Below the pieces are notes generated by a model. It did no database searches. It worked only from the letters and a program-made list of their open reading frames with translations, and was not told where the DNA came from. From positions 1-51,350 of the forward strand of contig CALUTT010000035.1 of assembly GCA_944323775.1 (NCBI GenBank): DNA of 51,350 nucleotides. The letters are read 5' to 3'. The stretch comes from an uncultured Bacteroidales bacterium. Lineage in GTDB: Bacteria > Bacteroidota > Bacteroidia > Bacteroidales > UBA932. Positions 8,342 through 17,738 of this stretch are shown here, in pieces (position 1 is the first letter of the stretch; each line of letters begins with the position of its first letter). Position numbers and translations under genes: made by a program.

Positions 8342-9864
8342 TTTTCCTGTCCGCCTTTCAGCGCCTTTTCTGGCTTCATCTGGGGGAAGAACAGAACGTC
8401 CTGTACCGATGTCTGGCCTGTCATGAACATGGTGAGCCTGTCGATTCCCATGCCGAGACCGGAAGTCGGCGGCATGCCGTATTCGAGTGCCCTGACGAAG
8501 TCCATGTCTATGTACATAGCCTCGTCGTCACCCTTGCTCTTGAGCTTGGCCTGTTCCTCAAATCTCTGGAGCTGGTCGATAGGGTCGTTGAGCTCGGAGT
8601 ATGCGTTGGCAAGCTCCTTGCCGCAGACGAACAGCTCGAATCGCTCCGTCAGGGCCGGATTGTCCCTGTGGCGCTTGGTGAGAGGTGACATCTCGACGGG
8701 GTAGTCGGTCACGAAAGTGGGCTGTATAAGCTTGCTTTCGCAGAATTCGCCGAAGATTGCGTCAATCAGCTTGCCTTTGCCCATGGACGGTTCCGTCTCG
8801 ACGCCGAGACGCTTGCAGCAGTCTCTGAGAGCATCCTCGTCCATGCCGCTGATGTCGACCCCCGCATATTCCTTGATGGCCTCGAGCATCGGGAGCCTGC
8901 GGTATTTCCCGTCGAAGTCTATCTCGTTGCCCGCGATGGTGACCTTGGTCGTCCCGTTCACTGCCATGCTGACTTTGCGGAGCATCTTCTCCACGAAGTC
9001 CATCATCCAGTTGTAGTCCTTGTATGCCACATAGATCTCCATGCAGGTGAACTCGGGATTGTGGGTCTTGTCCATGCCCTCGTTGCGGAAGTCCTTGGCG
9101 AATTCATACACTCCGTTGAACCCTCCCACTATGAGTCTTTTCAGGTACAGCTCGTTGGCTATGCGCAGGTAGAGGGGAATGTCCAGCGCATTGTGGTGCG
9201 TCACGAACGGACGGGCGGTGGCTCCTCCCGGGATGCTCTGCAGGATTGGGGTCTCGACTTCCAGGCATCCGGCCTCATCGAAGTACTCCCTCATTGTGGA
9301 TATGATTTTCGCTCTCTTTACGAACACATCCTTGACCTGCGGGTTGACGATCAGGTCGACATATCTCTGGCGGTAGCGCAGTTCGGGATCGGTGAAGGCG
9401 TCAAACACCTTGCCGTCAAGTTCCTTCACTATCGGGAGCACCCTGAGCGACTTGCTCAGTAGCGTAAGTTCCTTTGCGTGGACGCTGAGCTGTCCCGTCT
9501 GTGTGATGAATGCGAATCCCTTGATGCCGACGATGTCTCCTATGTCGAGAAGTTTCTTCCAGACAGTGTTGTACATTGTCTTGTCCTCTCCCGGGCAGAT
9601 TTCGTCACGCTTGATATAAATCTGGATGCGTCCCGTCTCGTCCTGGAGTTCCGCGAATGACGCCGCTCCCATGATTCTGCGGCTCATGAGCCTTCCGGCT
9701 ATGCAGACGTCCTGAAAATTGCCTTTCTCCGGGCTGTACTCTGCAAGTATCTGTGCCGCAGTGGCGTTGACCGGATATTCTGCTGCCGGATAGGGGTCGA
9801 TGCCAAGTTCGCGGAGCTTGGCCAGCGACTCACGTCTTAATGTTTCCTGTTCGCTATATTCCAT
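8338..9864 (-). CDS. lysS: Lysyl-tRNA synthetase, class II
   Basis: Charges tRNA-Lys; cytosolic dimer. The N-terminal OB-fold anticodon-binding domain occupies about residues 55-150 ([23 protein letters not shown]). The catalytic core has class II motif 2 with FRNEG and motif 3 GLGMGIDRL near the C-terminus. The 508 residues are typical. It is the first gene of the lysS-spoU-aroE unit, with a promoter at 9888-9919, and is transcribed divergently from recJ. Confidence 0.97.
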   Translation of the reverse strand: MEYSEQETLRRESLAKLRELGIDPYPAAEYPVNATAAQILAEYSPEKGNFQDVCIAGRLMSRRIMGAASFAELQDETGRIQIYIKRDEICPGEDKTMYNTVWKKLLDIGDIVGIKGFAFITQTGQLSVHAKELTLLSKSLRVLPIVKELDGKVFDAFTDPELRYRQRYVDLIVNPQVKDVFVKRAKIISTMREYFDEAGCLEVETPILQSIPGGATARPFVTHHNALDIPLYLRIANELYLKRLIVGGFNGVYEFAKDFRNEGMDKTHNPEFTCMEIYVAYKDYNWMMDFVEKMLRKVSMAVNGTTKVTIAGNEIDFDGKYRRLPMLEAIKEYAGVDISGMDEDALRDCCKRLGVETEPSMGKGKLIDAIFGEFCESKLIQPTFVTDYPVEMSPLTKRHRDNPALTERFELFVCGKELANAYSELNDPIDQLQRFEEQAKLKSKGDDEAMYIDMDFVRALEYGMPPTSGLGMGIDRLTMFMTGQTSVQDVLFFPQMKPEKALKGGQEK

Positions 9865-9887
9865 ATGCTGTTATTTGCCAATTCGCA

Positions 9888-9919
9888 CGAAGTTAGTACT
9901 TTTCCGCAAGTTTAGCAAA
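9888..9919 (-). promoter_or_regulatory. lysS promoter
   Basis: Minus strand: TTTG (9919-9916), 20 nt, TAACTTCG (9895-9888; one mismatch to TAnnTTTG). It predicts a 5' leader of about 17 nt. The -33 box is inside the left arm of the inverted repeat 9914-9940. Confidence 0.65.
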
Positions 9920-9940
9920 TCGTGATTCCCCCGATTTGCT
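9914..9940. promoter_or_regulatory. Perfect 9-bp inverted repeat containing both divergent -33 boxes (lysS/recJ)
   Basis: AGCAAATCG (9914-9922), 9-nt spacer, CGATTTGCT (9932-9940). The lysS -33 (TTTG on the minus strand, 9919-9916) is in the left arm and the recJ -33 (TTTG, 9935-9938) is in the right arm. The symmetry extends beyond the shared 4-nt box, so it may also be an operator acting on both promoters. Confidence 0.55.
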
Positions 9941-9966
9941 TTCAAGGCTCTTTTTTTCTATATTTG
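9935..9966 (+). promoter_or_regulatory. recJ promoter
   Basis: TTTG (9935-9938), 20 nt, TATATTTG (9959-9966), a perfect consensus match. The recJ ATG is only 7 nt after the -7 box, so the transcript should have almost no 5' leader. Confidence 0.8.
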
Positions 9967-9973
9967 TAAGAAT

Positions 9974-11707
9974 ATGCGAAAAGAATGCAAATGGATTGTC
10001 AAGGAACCTGCCGACCGCGCTCAGGTAGAGCGTCTTGCGGCGGAGATCGGAATTGACAAAGTGCTGGCCGAACTGCTCGTCAAGCGCGGAGTCACGACTT
10101 TCCAGGAGGCGCGTTCTTTTTTCCGTCCCAGTCTGGACAATCTGCATGACCCTTTCCTCATGAAGGATATGGACGTCGCCGTGGAACGGCTGCACAAGGC
10201 GGTGGAAGGCGGCGAAGGCATTCTTGTCTACGGAGACTACGACGTTGACGGCACGACTGCCGTGGCGCTCGTGTATTCTTTCCTCCGCAGGTTTACCGAC
10301 AAGGCTGATTTCTATATCCCTGACCGTTATGACGAGGGGTATGGTGTCTCTTTCAAGGGCATAGACTGGGCTGCAGAACACGGGTTCTCTCTGCTGATAA
10401 CACTGGACTGCGGCATCAAGGCTCTGGACAAGGTGAAGTACGCATCCTCCCGCGGCATAGACGTGATCGTGTGCGACCATCACCTGCCCGAAGAAGAGAT
10501 TCCCGATGCCGTCGCGGTGCTGGATCCGAAGAGGCAGGACTGCAACTATCCTTTTGACGATCTGTCAGGCTGCGGAGTAGGCTTCAAACTGGTCCAGGCA
10601 TATTCTTCCCGGTACGGAGTGCCGTTCGAGAGCCTTGTCCCTCTGCTTGACCTGCTCGTAGTCAGCATTGCCTCCGACCTTGTGTCAATGGTAGGCGAGA
10701 ACAGGGTCCTCGCGTATTTCGGTCTCAAACAGCTGAACGAGAACCCTTGCAAGGGGCTGTTGTCAATGATCAGGTTCTCCAACCTGGAGCCGGGCCATAT
10801 CGGCATAGACGACATAGTGTTCAAGATCGGTCCGAGAATCAATGCGGCAGGACGGATGGAGTCCGGCAGACTGGCCGTTGAACTGCTGACGTCGACGGAT
10901 GCCGCCACCGCCATGGAACTGGGCGAGAAGATAAACGACAACAACAACGAGAGAAAGAATATTGACAGGGAGATTACCCGGGAGGCTCTGGAGATGGTCA
11001 GCGAAGGGCGTTGCCTGAGCAGCCACAATGCCACTATAGTATACAATCCCGAGTGGAACAAGGGAGTGGTGGGCATTGTCGCGTCAAGGCTTGTCGAGGC
11101 CTTCTACAGGCCGACTGTGGTCCTGACCAAGTCCAACGGGTTCGTGACGGGTTCGGCAAGGAGCATTTCCGGCTTTGATCTCTACGAGGCCATCGAGAGC
11201 TGTTCCGACTTGCTCGAGAATTTCGGCGGGCATGTCTATGCTGCCGGACTCACGCTCAGGGAAAGCAATCTCGGGGAATTTGCACGTCGGCTCGACGAGT
11301 TCATCTCTGGAAAGATAACGGAGCAGATGCTCACCCCCGTGATCGAGGCGGACGCGAGACTTGACTTCTCCCAGATAAATCCCAAGTTTTTCCGTATCCT
11401 GAAGCAGTTCCAGCCGTTCGGGCCCGGAAACGGGAATCCCATATTCCTCACGGAGAACGTCTACGACGCGGGGACTGGCCGCAAGGTGGGATCCGGCGGA
11501 GTACATATGAAACTGGACCTCATACAGGAGGCCCAGCCGTATCATCAGATTCCCGCCATCGCATTCAACATGGCGGACTATTTCGACTATATCCACGAGG
11601 GTAATCCGTTTGACGTCTGCTACGTCATCGTGGAGAACTATTATCGAGGGAACACATCCCTGCAGTTGAGGCTGAAAGACCTGAAGAAGCGTGAGGAGCT
11701 GATCTGA
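9974..11707 (+). CDS. recJ: Single-stranded-DNA-specific exonuclease RecJ
   Basis: 5'-3' exonuclease on single-stranded DNA in recombination and mismatch repair. The DHH-domain motifs are present: GDYDVDGTTA at 87-96 (metal-binding Asps), LDCG at 144-147, CDHH at 167-170. DHHA1-domain motifs follow: GPRINAAGRM and, in the C-terminal half, WNKGVVGIVASRL and GSARSI with FGGHVYAAGL. The OB-like C-terminal domain is also present. The 577 residues match the family. It ends 3 nt before the convergent parC stop, leaving no room for a terminator. Confidence 0.97.
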   Translation: MRKECKWIVKEPADRAQVERLAAEIGIDKVLAELLVKRGVTTFQEARSFFRPSLDNLHDPFLMKDMDVAVERLHKAVEGGEGILVYGDYDVDGTTAVALVYSFLRRFTDKADFYIPDRYDEGYGVSFKGIDWAAEHGFSLLITLDCGIKALDKVKYASSRGIDVIVCDHHLPEEEIPDAVAVLDPKRQDCNYPFDDLSGCGVGFKLVQAYSSRYGVPFESLVPLLDLLVVSIASDLVSMVGENRVLAYFGLKQLNENPCKGLLSMIRFSNLEPGHIGIDDIVFKIGPRINAAGRMESGRLAVELLTSTDAATAMELGEKINDNNNERKNIDREITREALEMVSEGRCLSSHNATIVYNPEWNKGVVGIVASRLVEAFYRPTVVLTKSNGFVTGSARSISGFDLYEAIESCSDLLENFGGHVYAAGLTLRESNLGEFARRLDEFISGKITEQMLTPVIEADARLDFSQINPKFFRILKQFQPFGPGNGNPIFLTENVYDAGTGRKVGSGGVHMKLDLIQEAQPYHQIPAIAFNMADYFDYIHEGNPFDVCYVIVENYYRGNTSLQLRLKDLKKREELI

Positions 11708-11710
11708 GTG

Positions 11711-14332
11711 TCAGAACAGCGTAGGTTCCTCTATCCTTTCCTCGTCATCATCCGGGATGTCGGCGGCATCGTCAATGCGTGGAACTTCATCGCCGTCAGC
11801 CGCTGCGGTGTCTTCGCCAGGGTTCTCTCCGGCAAATTCACTTTCTTCTTCGGGACCGGGTTCGACGAACCTTACCGACTTTACGTCACCTTTGGACGTG
11901 CATTTCTTGCCCTTCGCGGTGATGCCTTTCTTAGATATCCATGATTCTGCATCAACGGTTTCGGGAAGCCTGTCCTCGAGTTTCCATGTAATTTCGTAAC
12001 GGGGGTGGAGATCGTCGCACAGATCGACGAGGTATGACTTCGGGTCGGATGAAATGAACGACACTGCAGTGTTGTCGCTTACCGTGAAAGTGAATCTCTT
12101 TACGTAGAAGCTCTTGGACGCTCCGTCGTAGTAGATTGCGGTGAAGATCCTTGACGGGTTGAACTTCTCTATCCTGAGAACGTCCCCCTGATAGCGGTTT
12201 ACGACTTCGAAAGATGTGGTGTAGTATGTTCCGTTGCGGAAAACGGCCAGAACCTTGTCCGAATCCTCGAACTTGCCCAGATACAGGCCATGTCCGTCAT
12301 CATTGAGTTTCTGGATGTCGGAGTCATACCATATATCCTTCCCCTCGATAGTGCTGACTCCCTTGCTGCGTAGGGAGATTCTCTGTATCGCGTACTTGCT
12401 GACAAGGTTTCCTCTTGCAGACCTGCTCTTTATCGCCAGTGACGAGAAATCGTATTCGAAACTGGTCTTTTTCAGCTTGGCCCTCGCCCTGAGCATTATC
12501 TTCACGGTCTCGGCCTCTCCGTTGTGGTTGGCGCTGAACCATTCTATTCTCGAGCCGGGCGTCCCGGTCGTTATGTCGTAGTCCTTGTCCCTGGTCACTG
12601 ATGTGACGGCAAAGCGCTTTGCATAGTAGATTGACGTGGTTCCCTCGCGGTAGATCACGTTGTAGATCGTACGCTCGTCTCCGCGGTTGAACACGTTTAC
12701 ATACAGGAGGTCCTTGCCGAAGAAGGCCTTGTCCTCGACCTTGGTTATGCGGTACTTGCCGTCCTTGCGTATCACGATTATCTCAGAGAGGTCCGAGCAG
12801 TCGCATATGTATTCTCCGCCGTCATCCTTCTTCAGTCCCTTGCCGACGAATCCTTCGGCAAGGTTGGCGTACAGCTTGCAGTTGTTGTTCACCACCTTAG
12901 TGGCGGCAATCGTCTCGAAGTCGGTAAGCTCTGTCTTTCTCGGGAAGAGGTTCCCGTATTTCTTCTCGAGGGCCCTGAACCATGATATCGTGTATCTCGT
13001 GATATGGTCGATGTCGTCCTGCACTTTTGCCATCTCGTTCTCGATGGAGAGAATGCGTTCGTCCATCGCCTTGGTGTCGAACTTCGATATCTTCCTGACG
13101 GGCTTCTCGACGAGTCTGAGGATGTCTTCCATGAGTATCTCCCTGCGGAAGAGGTGCTGGAATTCCTTCATCCTCGTAAAGATGTCGGAGAGCTGCGTGT
13201 TCCAGTCCTTCTGGTCCTGTTCTAGCACCTTGTAGACCCTCTGCTCGAAAAACACCCTTTCGAGCGAGCTGTAGTGCCAGTCATCCTCGAGTTCGCCGAG
13301 CCTGACCTTCAATTCCTGAAGGAGCAGGTCCCTTGTGTGGAAAGTGCTGTACTCGAGTATGTCGTTTACGGAAAGGAACTCAGGCTTGTTGTCCTTGATC
13401 ACGCATGCGTTGGGGGCAATGCTGTATTCGCAGTCTGTGAATGCATACAGGGCGTCTATGGTCTTGTCAGGGGACACATCGTTCGGAAGGTGGATCATGA
13501 TGTTTACCTTGTCGGTCGTCATGTCCTCGATTTTCTTGATCTTTATCTTGCCCTTGTCCTTTGCCTTGAGTATGGACTCGATAAGGTCCCTGGTATATTT
13601 CCCGTAAGGGGTCTCGGTGATTGCAATCGTGTTCCTGTCGATTTTCTCGATTCTGGCACGCACCCTTACCGAACCTCCGCGCCTGCCTCTCATGTATTTG
13701 CTGCAGTCAGCATATCCTCCCGTGGGGAAGTCGGGGTATATTTCATATTTCCGGCCCTCGAGTATGGCTACCGATGCCTCGAGGAGTTCGTTGAAGTTGT
13801 GGGGGAGTATCCTTGATGCAAGTCCCACTCCTATGCCTTCGGTACCCTGTGCGAGCAGCAGAGGGAATCGTACCGGAAGTTCGGTAGGCTCCTGGTTGCG
13901 GCCGTCATAGGAGGTCATCCAGTTGGTCACCTTCGGGTCGAACAGGACCTCTTTTGCGAATTTGCTGAGCCTGGCCTCGATGTACCTGGGCGCGGCATTG
14001 GAGTCTCCGGTCAGGATGTTGCCCCAGTTGCCCTGGCAGTCGACGGTAAAACCCTTCTGCCCGAGCTGTACCAGCGCTCCGAGGATCGACTGGTCTCCGT
14101 GTGGGTGGTACTGCATGGCCTGGCCGACGATGTTGGCGACTTTGGTGTACTTGCCGTCGTCCATCTTGAACATGGTATGGAGAACTCTTCGCTGGACGGG
14201 CTTGAGTCCGTCCACGATATGGGGCACGGCACGGTGCAGGATTACGTATGACGCGTAGTCCAGATACCAGTCCATGAACATCCCGGACAGCTTGAAGCGG
14301 TGCTTTTCGTTCAACGTTTTCTCGTCTTCCAT
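11711..14332 (-). CDS. parC: DNA topoisomerase IV subunit A (gyrase/topo IV A family)
   Basis: Breakage-rejoining subunit of a type IIA topoisomerase. The N-terminal WHD has the active-site Tyr in AAPRYIEARLS (Y117), preceded by HPHGDQSILGALVQL. The tower and coiled-coil part spans roughly 300-480. The C-terminal half is a divergent DNA-binding region without a clear GyrA box, which favours ParC over GyrA. It ends in an acidic tail (DDDEERIEEPTLF). The 873 residues are usual for ParC of this phylum. It follows era by 3 nt and is the last gene of the truA-exbB...era-parC run. Its partner parE is not in the window. Confidence 0.9.
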   Translation of the reverse strand: MEDEKTLNEKHRFKLSGMFMDWYLDYASYVILHRAVPHIVDGLKPVQRRVLHTMFKMDDGKYTKVANIVGQAMQYHPHGDQSILGALVQLGQKGFTVDCQGNWGNILTGDSNAAPRYIEARLSKFAKEVLFDPKVTNWMTSYDGRNQEPTELPVRFPLLLAQGTEGIGVGLASRILPHNFNELLEASVAILEGRKYEIYPDFPTGGYADCSKYMRGRRGGSVRVRARIEKIDRNTIAITETPYGKYTRDLIESILKAKDKGKIKIKKIEDMTTDKVNIMIHLPNDVSPDKTIDALYAFTDCEYSIAPNACVIKDNKPEFLSVNDILEYSTFHTRDLLLQELKVRLGELEDDWHYSSLERVFFEQRVYKVLEQDQKDWNTQLSDIFTRMKEFQHLFRREILMEDILRLVEKPVRKISKFDTKAMDERILSIENEMAKVQDDIDHITRYTISWFRALEKKYGNLFPRKTELTDFETIAATKVVNNNCKLYANLAEGFVGKGLKKDDGGEYICDCSDLSEIIVIRKDGKYRITKVEDKAFFGKDLLYVNVFNRGDERTIYNVIYREGTTSIYYAKRFAVTSVTRDKDYDITTGTPGSRIEWFSANHNGEAETVKIMLRARAKLKKTSFEYDFSSLAIKSRSARGNLVSKYAIQRISLRSKGVSTIEGKDIWYDSDIQKLNDDGHGLYLGKFEDSDKVLAVFRNGTYYTTSFEVVNRYQGDVLRIEKFNPSRIFTAIYYDGASKSFYVKRFTFTVSDNTAVSFISSDPKSYLVDLCDDLHPRYEITWKLEDRLPETVDAESWISKKGITAKGKKCTSKGDVKSVRFVEPGPEEESEFAGENPGEDTAAADGDEVPRIDDAADIPDDDEERIEEPTLF

Positions 14333-14335
14333 ACT

Positions 14336-15217
14336 TTATTCCTCGTAACCGAACTTTCTGAGTTCCTTCCTGTCGTTTCTCCAGTCGGGATCAGTCTTGA
14401 CATATATGCTCAGGAATACCTTCTTCTGGAAGAAGTCTTCCATGTCTATCCTTGCCTGCGTCCCGACCTTCTTGAGCGCGGCTCCCTTCTTGCCTATGAG
14501 GATGCCTTTCTGTGACTCTCTCATCACATAGATGACCGCGCTGATGTCATACCTTTCCGAGCCTTCCTTGAATGACTCTATTCCGACCTCGCAGCTGTAG
14601 GGTATCTCCTCCCTGTAGTTGAGCAGGATCTTCTCACGTATTATCTCGGACGCGAAGAAGCGCAGGCTCTTGTCAGTGAAGCTGTCCTTGTCGAACCATG
14701 GCGGGCATTCCGGAAGAGCTGCCACGACGGCATCGAGGATGCTGTCAAGGTTGAAGTGCTCTTTTGCGGATGCCGATATCACCATGGCTCCCGGAAGCCT
14801 GGACTGCCATTGCGAAATCAGTTCCATGACCTTGTCCTGGCTGCTGAGGTCTATCTTGTTGATTATGACTATGACCGGGCACTCAAGCTCGGAGAGCCTG
14901 CCGACATATTCTGAATTCTTGTCGGCTGTCTCGACCGTGTCCGTGACATAGAGAATGACGTCGGCGTCGCCTATGGCTCCGTCGACGAATTTCATCATGT
15001 TCTCCTGAAGACGGTATCCGGGCCTTATGATGCCGGGGGTGTCGGAGTACACTATCTGCCAGTCCTCTCCGTTGACTATCCCCATTATCCTGTGCCTGGT
15101 GGTCTGGGCCTTTGAGGTCACGATAGAGAGCTTCTCGCCTACAAGGGCGTTCATCAGGGTGGACTTCCCGACGTTGGGGTTGCCTATGATGTTGACGAAT
15201 CCTGAGCGGTGTGCCAT
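14336..15217 (-). CDS. era: GTPase Era
   Basis: GTPase that assists 30S subunit maturation near the 16S 3' end. The G domain has P-loop GNPNVGKS at 12-19, SKAQTTRHRIMGI (switch I), DTPG, and NKID. The C-terminal KH domain has ILIGKKGAALKKVGTQAR. The ATG at 15217 (MAHRSGFVNIIGNPNVGKS) is the right start: it overlaps the upstream rluB-like stop as TAATG, and the longer reading to 15274 lies inside that gene. The product is 293 residues. Confidence 0.96.
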   Translation of the reverse strand: MAHRSGFVNIIGNPNVGKSTLMNALVGEKLSIVTSKAQTTRHRIMGIVNGEDWQIVYSDTPGIIRPGYRLQENMMKFVDGAIGDADVILYVTDTVETADKNSEYVGRLSELECPVIVIINKIDLSSQDKVMELISQWQSRLPGAMVISASAKEHFNLDSILDAVVAALPECPPWFDKDSFTDKSLRFFASEIIREKILLNYREEIPYSCEVGIESFKEGSERYDISAVIYVMRESQKGILIGKKGAALKKVGTQARIDMEDFFQKKVFLSIYVKTDPDWRNDRKELRKFGYEE

Positions 15218-16494
15218 TATACGTAAGCTCCTATCTTCAGGATGTTGACTTCGGCGTCCGTGAGGTATCTCCATTCGCCTTTCTTGAGGCCTTTCTTTGT
15301 GAGTCCTGCGAAGTATACCCTGTCAAGGGCCTTGACCGTGTATCCGAGCGATTCGAAGATGCGGCGTACGATCCTGTTCTTCCCGGAATGTATCTCGATT
15401 CCAAGTTTGCGCTTGTCCGATTCGTCGATATATTCCAGTTCGTCTGCATTTACGGGGCCGTCGCTGAGGTTGATTCCCTGGAGTATCCTGTCATGGTCTT
15501 CCTGGCTGAGCTCCTTGTCGAGGGCTACCTGGTATATCTTCTTCTTGTCGTAACTTGGATGCGTGAGCCTCTCGGCGATCTCTCCGTCATTAGTCAGCAG
15601 AAGGACTCCCGTCGTGTTCTTGTCGAGCCTGCCGACAGGGTACACTCTTGCCTGGCAGCCTTTCAGCAGGTCTATGACCGTCTTCTCCGCATGCGGGTCG
15701 CTGGCCGTGGTCACATAGCCTTTCGGCTTGTTCATTATGATGTATACTTTCTCCTCTCCCTTGAGCCTCTCGCCGTTGAAGCGTATGTCGTCGTTGAAGA
15801 TGTTTACCTTCGTGCCGAGTTCGGTGACAACCTGTCCGTTCACGGTGACCACGCCGGCCTGTATAAGCGTATCCGCTTCGCGGCGTGAACATACTCCGGA
15901 GTTGGCTATGAACTTGTTGAGGCGTACCACATCCTTGGCGACGGCTTCGAATTTCTGGTTGGACTCGCTGCCGTTCACTACAGGGCGGCGCTCAATCATG
16001 CGGTTGATCCCTTCGTTGGACTGCTTGTTGAATTTCGCTCCTGCGGGCTTTGCCTGGAATCTGGTCCCGAAATTCCTTCTTCCTCCTGCGGAGTTTCTCT
16101 GGAATCTCGGTGCCCCTCCCTGCTGGGACTGGTGCCCTGCTCCGTATGTCTTGTGTTCGGAACCCTGACGAGGCGCGCCGTAGCTGCTCCGTCTCTCTCC
16201 TCCCTGGCGGTGAGGGAATCCGCTGCCGTCCCTTTCACCTCTCTGTCTGGACTGGGAATAGCCTCCGCGTCTTTCCTCCCACTGTCTGGGAGCGCCGTAG
16301 CTGTCCTTTCTCCTGTATTCCCCGCCATGGTTGTTCCTGTGCTCTGAGTACGGCCGGTCGTCAGGTCTGCGCTGGTATGAAGCGCTCCTTTCTTCCTGCG
16401 AACGCGGCTGGAATTCGACCTTCTCTGCCGTAACAGGTCTTTGAGTAGTTTTCCTCGGTCTAAGTTTACGTCCTTCTTTTGTGAACTGATCCAT
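15217..16494 (-). CDS. Pseudouridine synthase (RluB/RsuA family) with a long basic N-terminal extension
   Basis: Isomerises uridine in rRNA, probably 23S. The conserved part starts near residue 188 with an S4 RNA-binding domain (VRLNKFIANSGVCSRREAD), followed by the RsuA-like catalytic domain with GRLDKNTTG (nucleophile Asp about 291) and a HSGKNRIVRRIFESLGY motif. The first ~185 residues are low-complexity and rich in R, G, Q, S and Y, with SYGAPRQ occurring twice and RGG-like blocks; they are likely disordered and RNA-binding. ATG 16494 is preferred; a GTG at 16497 overlaps the tonB stop. It is translationally linked to era. Confidence 0.93.
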   Translation of the reverse strand: MDQFTKEGRKLRPRKTTQRPVTAEKVEFQPRSQEERSASYQRRPDDRPYSEHRNNHGGEYRRKDSYGAPRQWEERRGGYSQSRQRGERDGSGFPHRQGGERRSSYGAPRQGSEHKTYGAGHQSQQGGAPRFQRNSAGGRRNFGTRFQAKPAGAKFNKQSNEGINRMIERRPVVNGSESNQKFEAVAKDVVRLNKFIANSGVCSRREADTLIQAGVVTVNGQVVTELGTKVNIFNDDIRFNGERLKGEEKVYIIMNKPKGYVTTASDPHAEKTVIDLLKGCQARVYPVGRLDKNTTGVLLLTNDGEIAERLTHPSYDKKKIYQVALDKELSQEDHDRILQGINLSDGPVNADELEYIDESDKRKLGIEIHSGKNRIVRRIFESLGYTVKALDRVYFAGLTKKGLKKGEWRYLTDAEVNILKIGAYV

Positions 16495-16496
16495 CA

Positions 16497-17276
16497 CTAT
16501 TTGAGATTAAAATAATAAGTAATTGTCCCTTTCTGCATTGCCGGCGCGTCATTGCTCTGGTTGAAGTGTGTCTCGAGAGCCGCCTTGCGCGCAGCAGCCA
16601 GCAGGGCCTTGTCCATTACGGTGGTGCCGTCACCTCCCGGCACGGCTTTGGCTACGTTTCCGTAGTTGTCCACCCAGATGTCTACAACGACTGTGCCGCT
16701 TTCCTGAACGTTGTATTCGGGCAGCGGTATGTTGCCTTCCAGAAGTTTGCGCCCCTCGACATGGGCGTTCGGACGTCCGTCCGCCCGTCCTCTGACCGTG
16801 TTGCCGTCACTCTGGCCTTCCTTGAATCTGTCGGTGGCCTGCTCGGCGGCATGGGCGGCGGTAAGCGTGGTGTCGGTCCTGGCCATTCCGGGGAAGCTGG
16901 CCCGCGGGTCGAGCACCGGTTTCTCTTCTACCGGCTCCGGTGTCGGGACAGGTACGTCTCCGAAATCGTCGGGCTCCGTTTCAGGCGTCAGGTTGGGCGC
17001 TTCGCTTTCGTACGGGGATTCGCTTCTCTGTGTGATTTCTACAGGGCTTTCCTTGTCCACGTTTTCCGCAGTCGGAGTAGTCCCGAAATACTGGTCCTCG
17101 ATCTGGACGTCATCGCTGAAGTCTATCAGGAAAGTCTGTTCGGCCGGAGGAGGGTACATGTATTTCAGCGAAGAAAATGACACCAGCAGGAGAGCGCACA
17201 CGTGCACCCCGACCGTCAATGCTATTCCGGTCAGTCGCGCCCTGCCGCCACCGCGGTTTGTCTTTCTTGCGTCCAT
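16497..17276 (-). CDS. tonB: TonB-family energy transducer
   Basis: Couples the inner-membrane proton channel to outer-membrane TonB-dependent transporters. A short cytoplasmic N-terminus is followed by one TM anchor at about 15-35 (LTGIALTVGVHVCALLLVSF). A Pro/Glu-rich periplasmic spacer (PETEPDDFGDVPVPTPEPVEEKPV) leads to a C-terminal TonB domain (GTVVVDIWVDNYGNVAKAVPG...ITYYFNLK). The 259 residues fit. It lies downstream of exbD and exbB on the same strand. A TolA-like role is an alternative, because exbB/exbD and tolQ/tolR cannot be separated by sequence alone here. Confidence 0.88.
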   Translation of the reverse strand: MDARKTNRGGGRARLTGIALTVGVHVCALLLVSFSSLKYMYPPPAEQTFLIDFSDDVQIEDQYFGTTPTAENVDKESPVEITQRSESPYESEAPNLTPETEPDDFGDVPVPTPEPVEEKPVLDPRASFPGMARTDTTLTAAHAAEQATDRFKEGQSDGNTVRGRADGRPNAHVEGRKLLEGNIPLPEYNVQESGTVVVDIWVDNYGNVAKAVPGGDGTTVMDKALLAAARKAALETHFNQSNDAPAMQKGTITYYFNLK

Positions 17277-17318
17277 GTCGATTCTCTTGTCAGGCTCCGC
17301 AGCACACAGGTACGGAGA

Positions 17319-17729
17319 TTATTCCGGCTGCGTGGCCAGAATGACTTTGTAATGATTCCTCTTGGCTATGTTCATTACCTTGACTATCTCACCGACAGGA
17401 ACACTCTCGTCGGAATAGATGGAGAAGGTCGGGTCTTCCTCGGTAATGAGAAGGTCGACAAGCTCTTCCTCCACCCTGGACAGCGGCAGAGGCATTTCCT
17501 CTCCGTTGATGTGGTAGGTGTACCTGCCGTCTCCCCAGTCCTTTATCGAGACGCTTGCCGTAGCCTTGGCCGCCACTTGCCCGGTGCTTTTGGGAAGCAT
17601 GAGCTTCAGCGCATTGGGATTGACGAGCGTGGATGTGACCAGGAAGAAGATGAGCAGAAGGAACACGATGTCAGTCATTGACGACATCGACATGTTCGGA
17701 TCCGCTTTCGTTGTTCTCTTCAGTGCCAT
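17319..17729 (-). CDS. exbD: Biopolymer transport protein ExbD/TolR
   Basis: Proton-channel subunit of the TonB energising complex. One TM at about 17-38 (MTDIVFLLLIFFLVTSTLV) carries the conserved proton-path Asp in MTDIVF. The periplasmic domain follows (LPLSRVEEELVDLL...VMNIAKRNHYKVILAT). The 136 residues are usual. It follows exbB by 9 nt and precedes tonB by about 42 nt. Many Bacteroidetes have two exbD copies here; only one is present. Confidence 0.94.
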   Translation of the reverse strand: MALKRTTKADPNMSMSSMTDIVFLLLIFFLVTSTLVNPNALKLMLPKSTGQVAAKATASVSIKDWGDGRYTYHINGEEMPLPLSRVEEELVDLLITEEDPTFSIYSDESVPVGEIVKVMNIAKRNHYKVILATQPE

Positions 17730-17738
17730 TGTCGCAGC

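Noticed and set aside
14336-15274. Longer Era start at 15274
   Set aside because: The added 19 residues lie in the upstream gene; MAHRSGFVNIIG begins where the family does.
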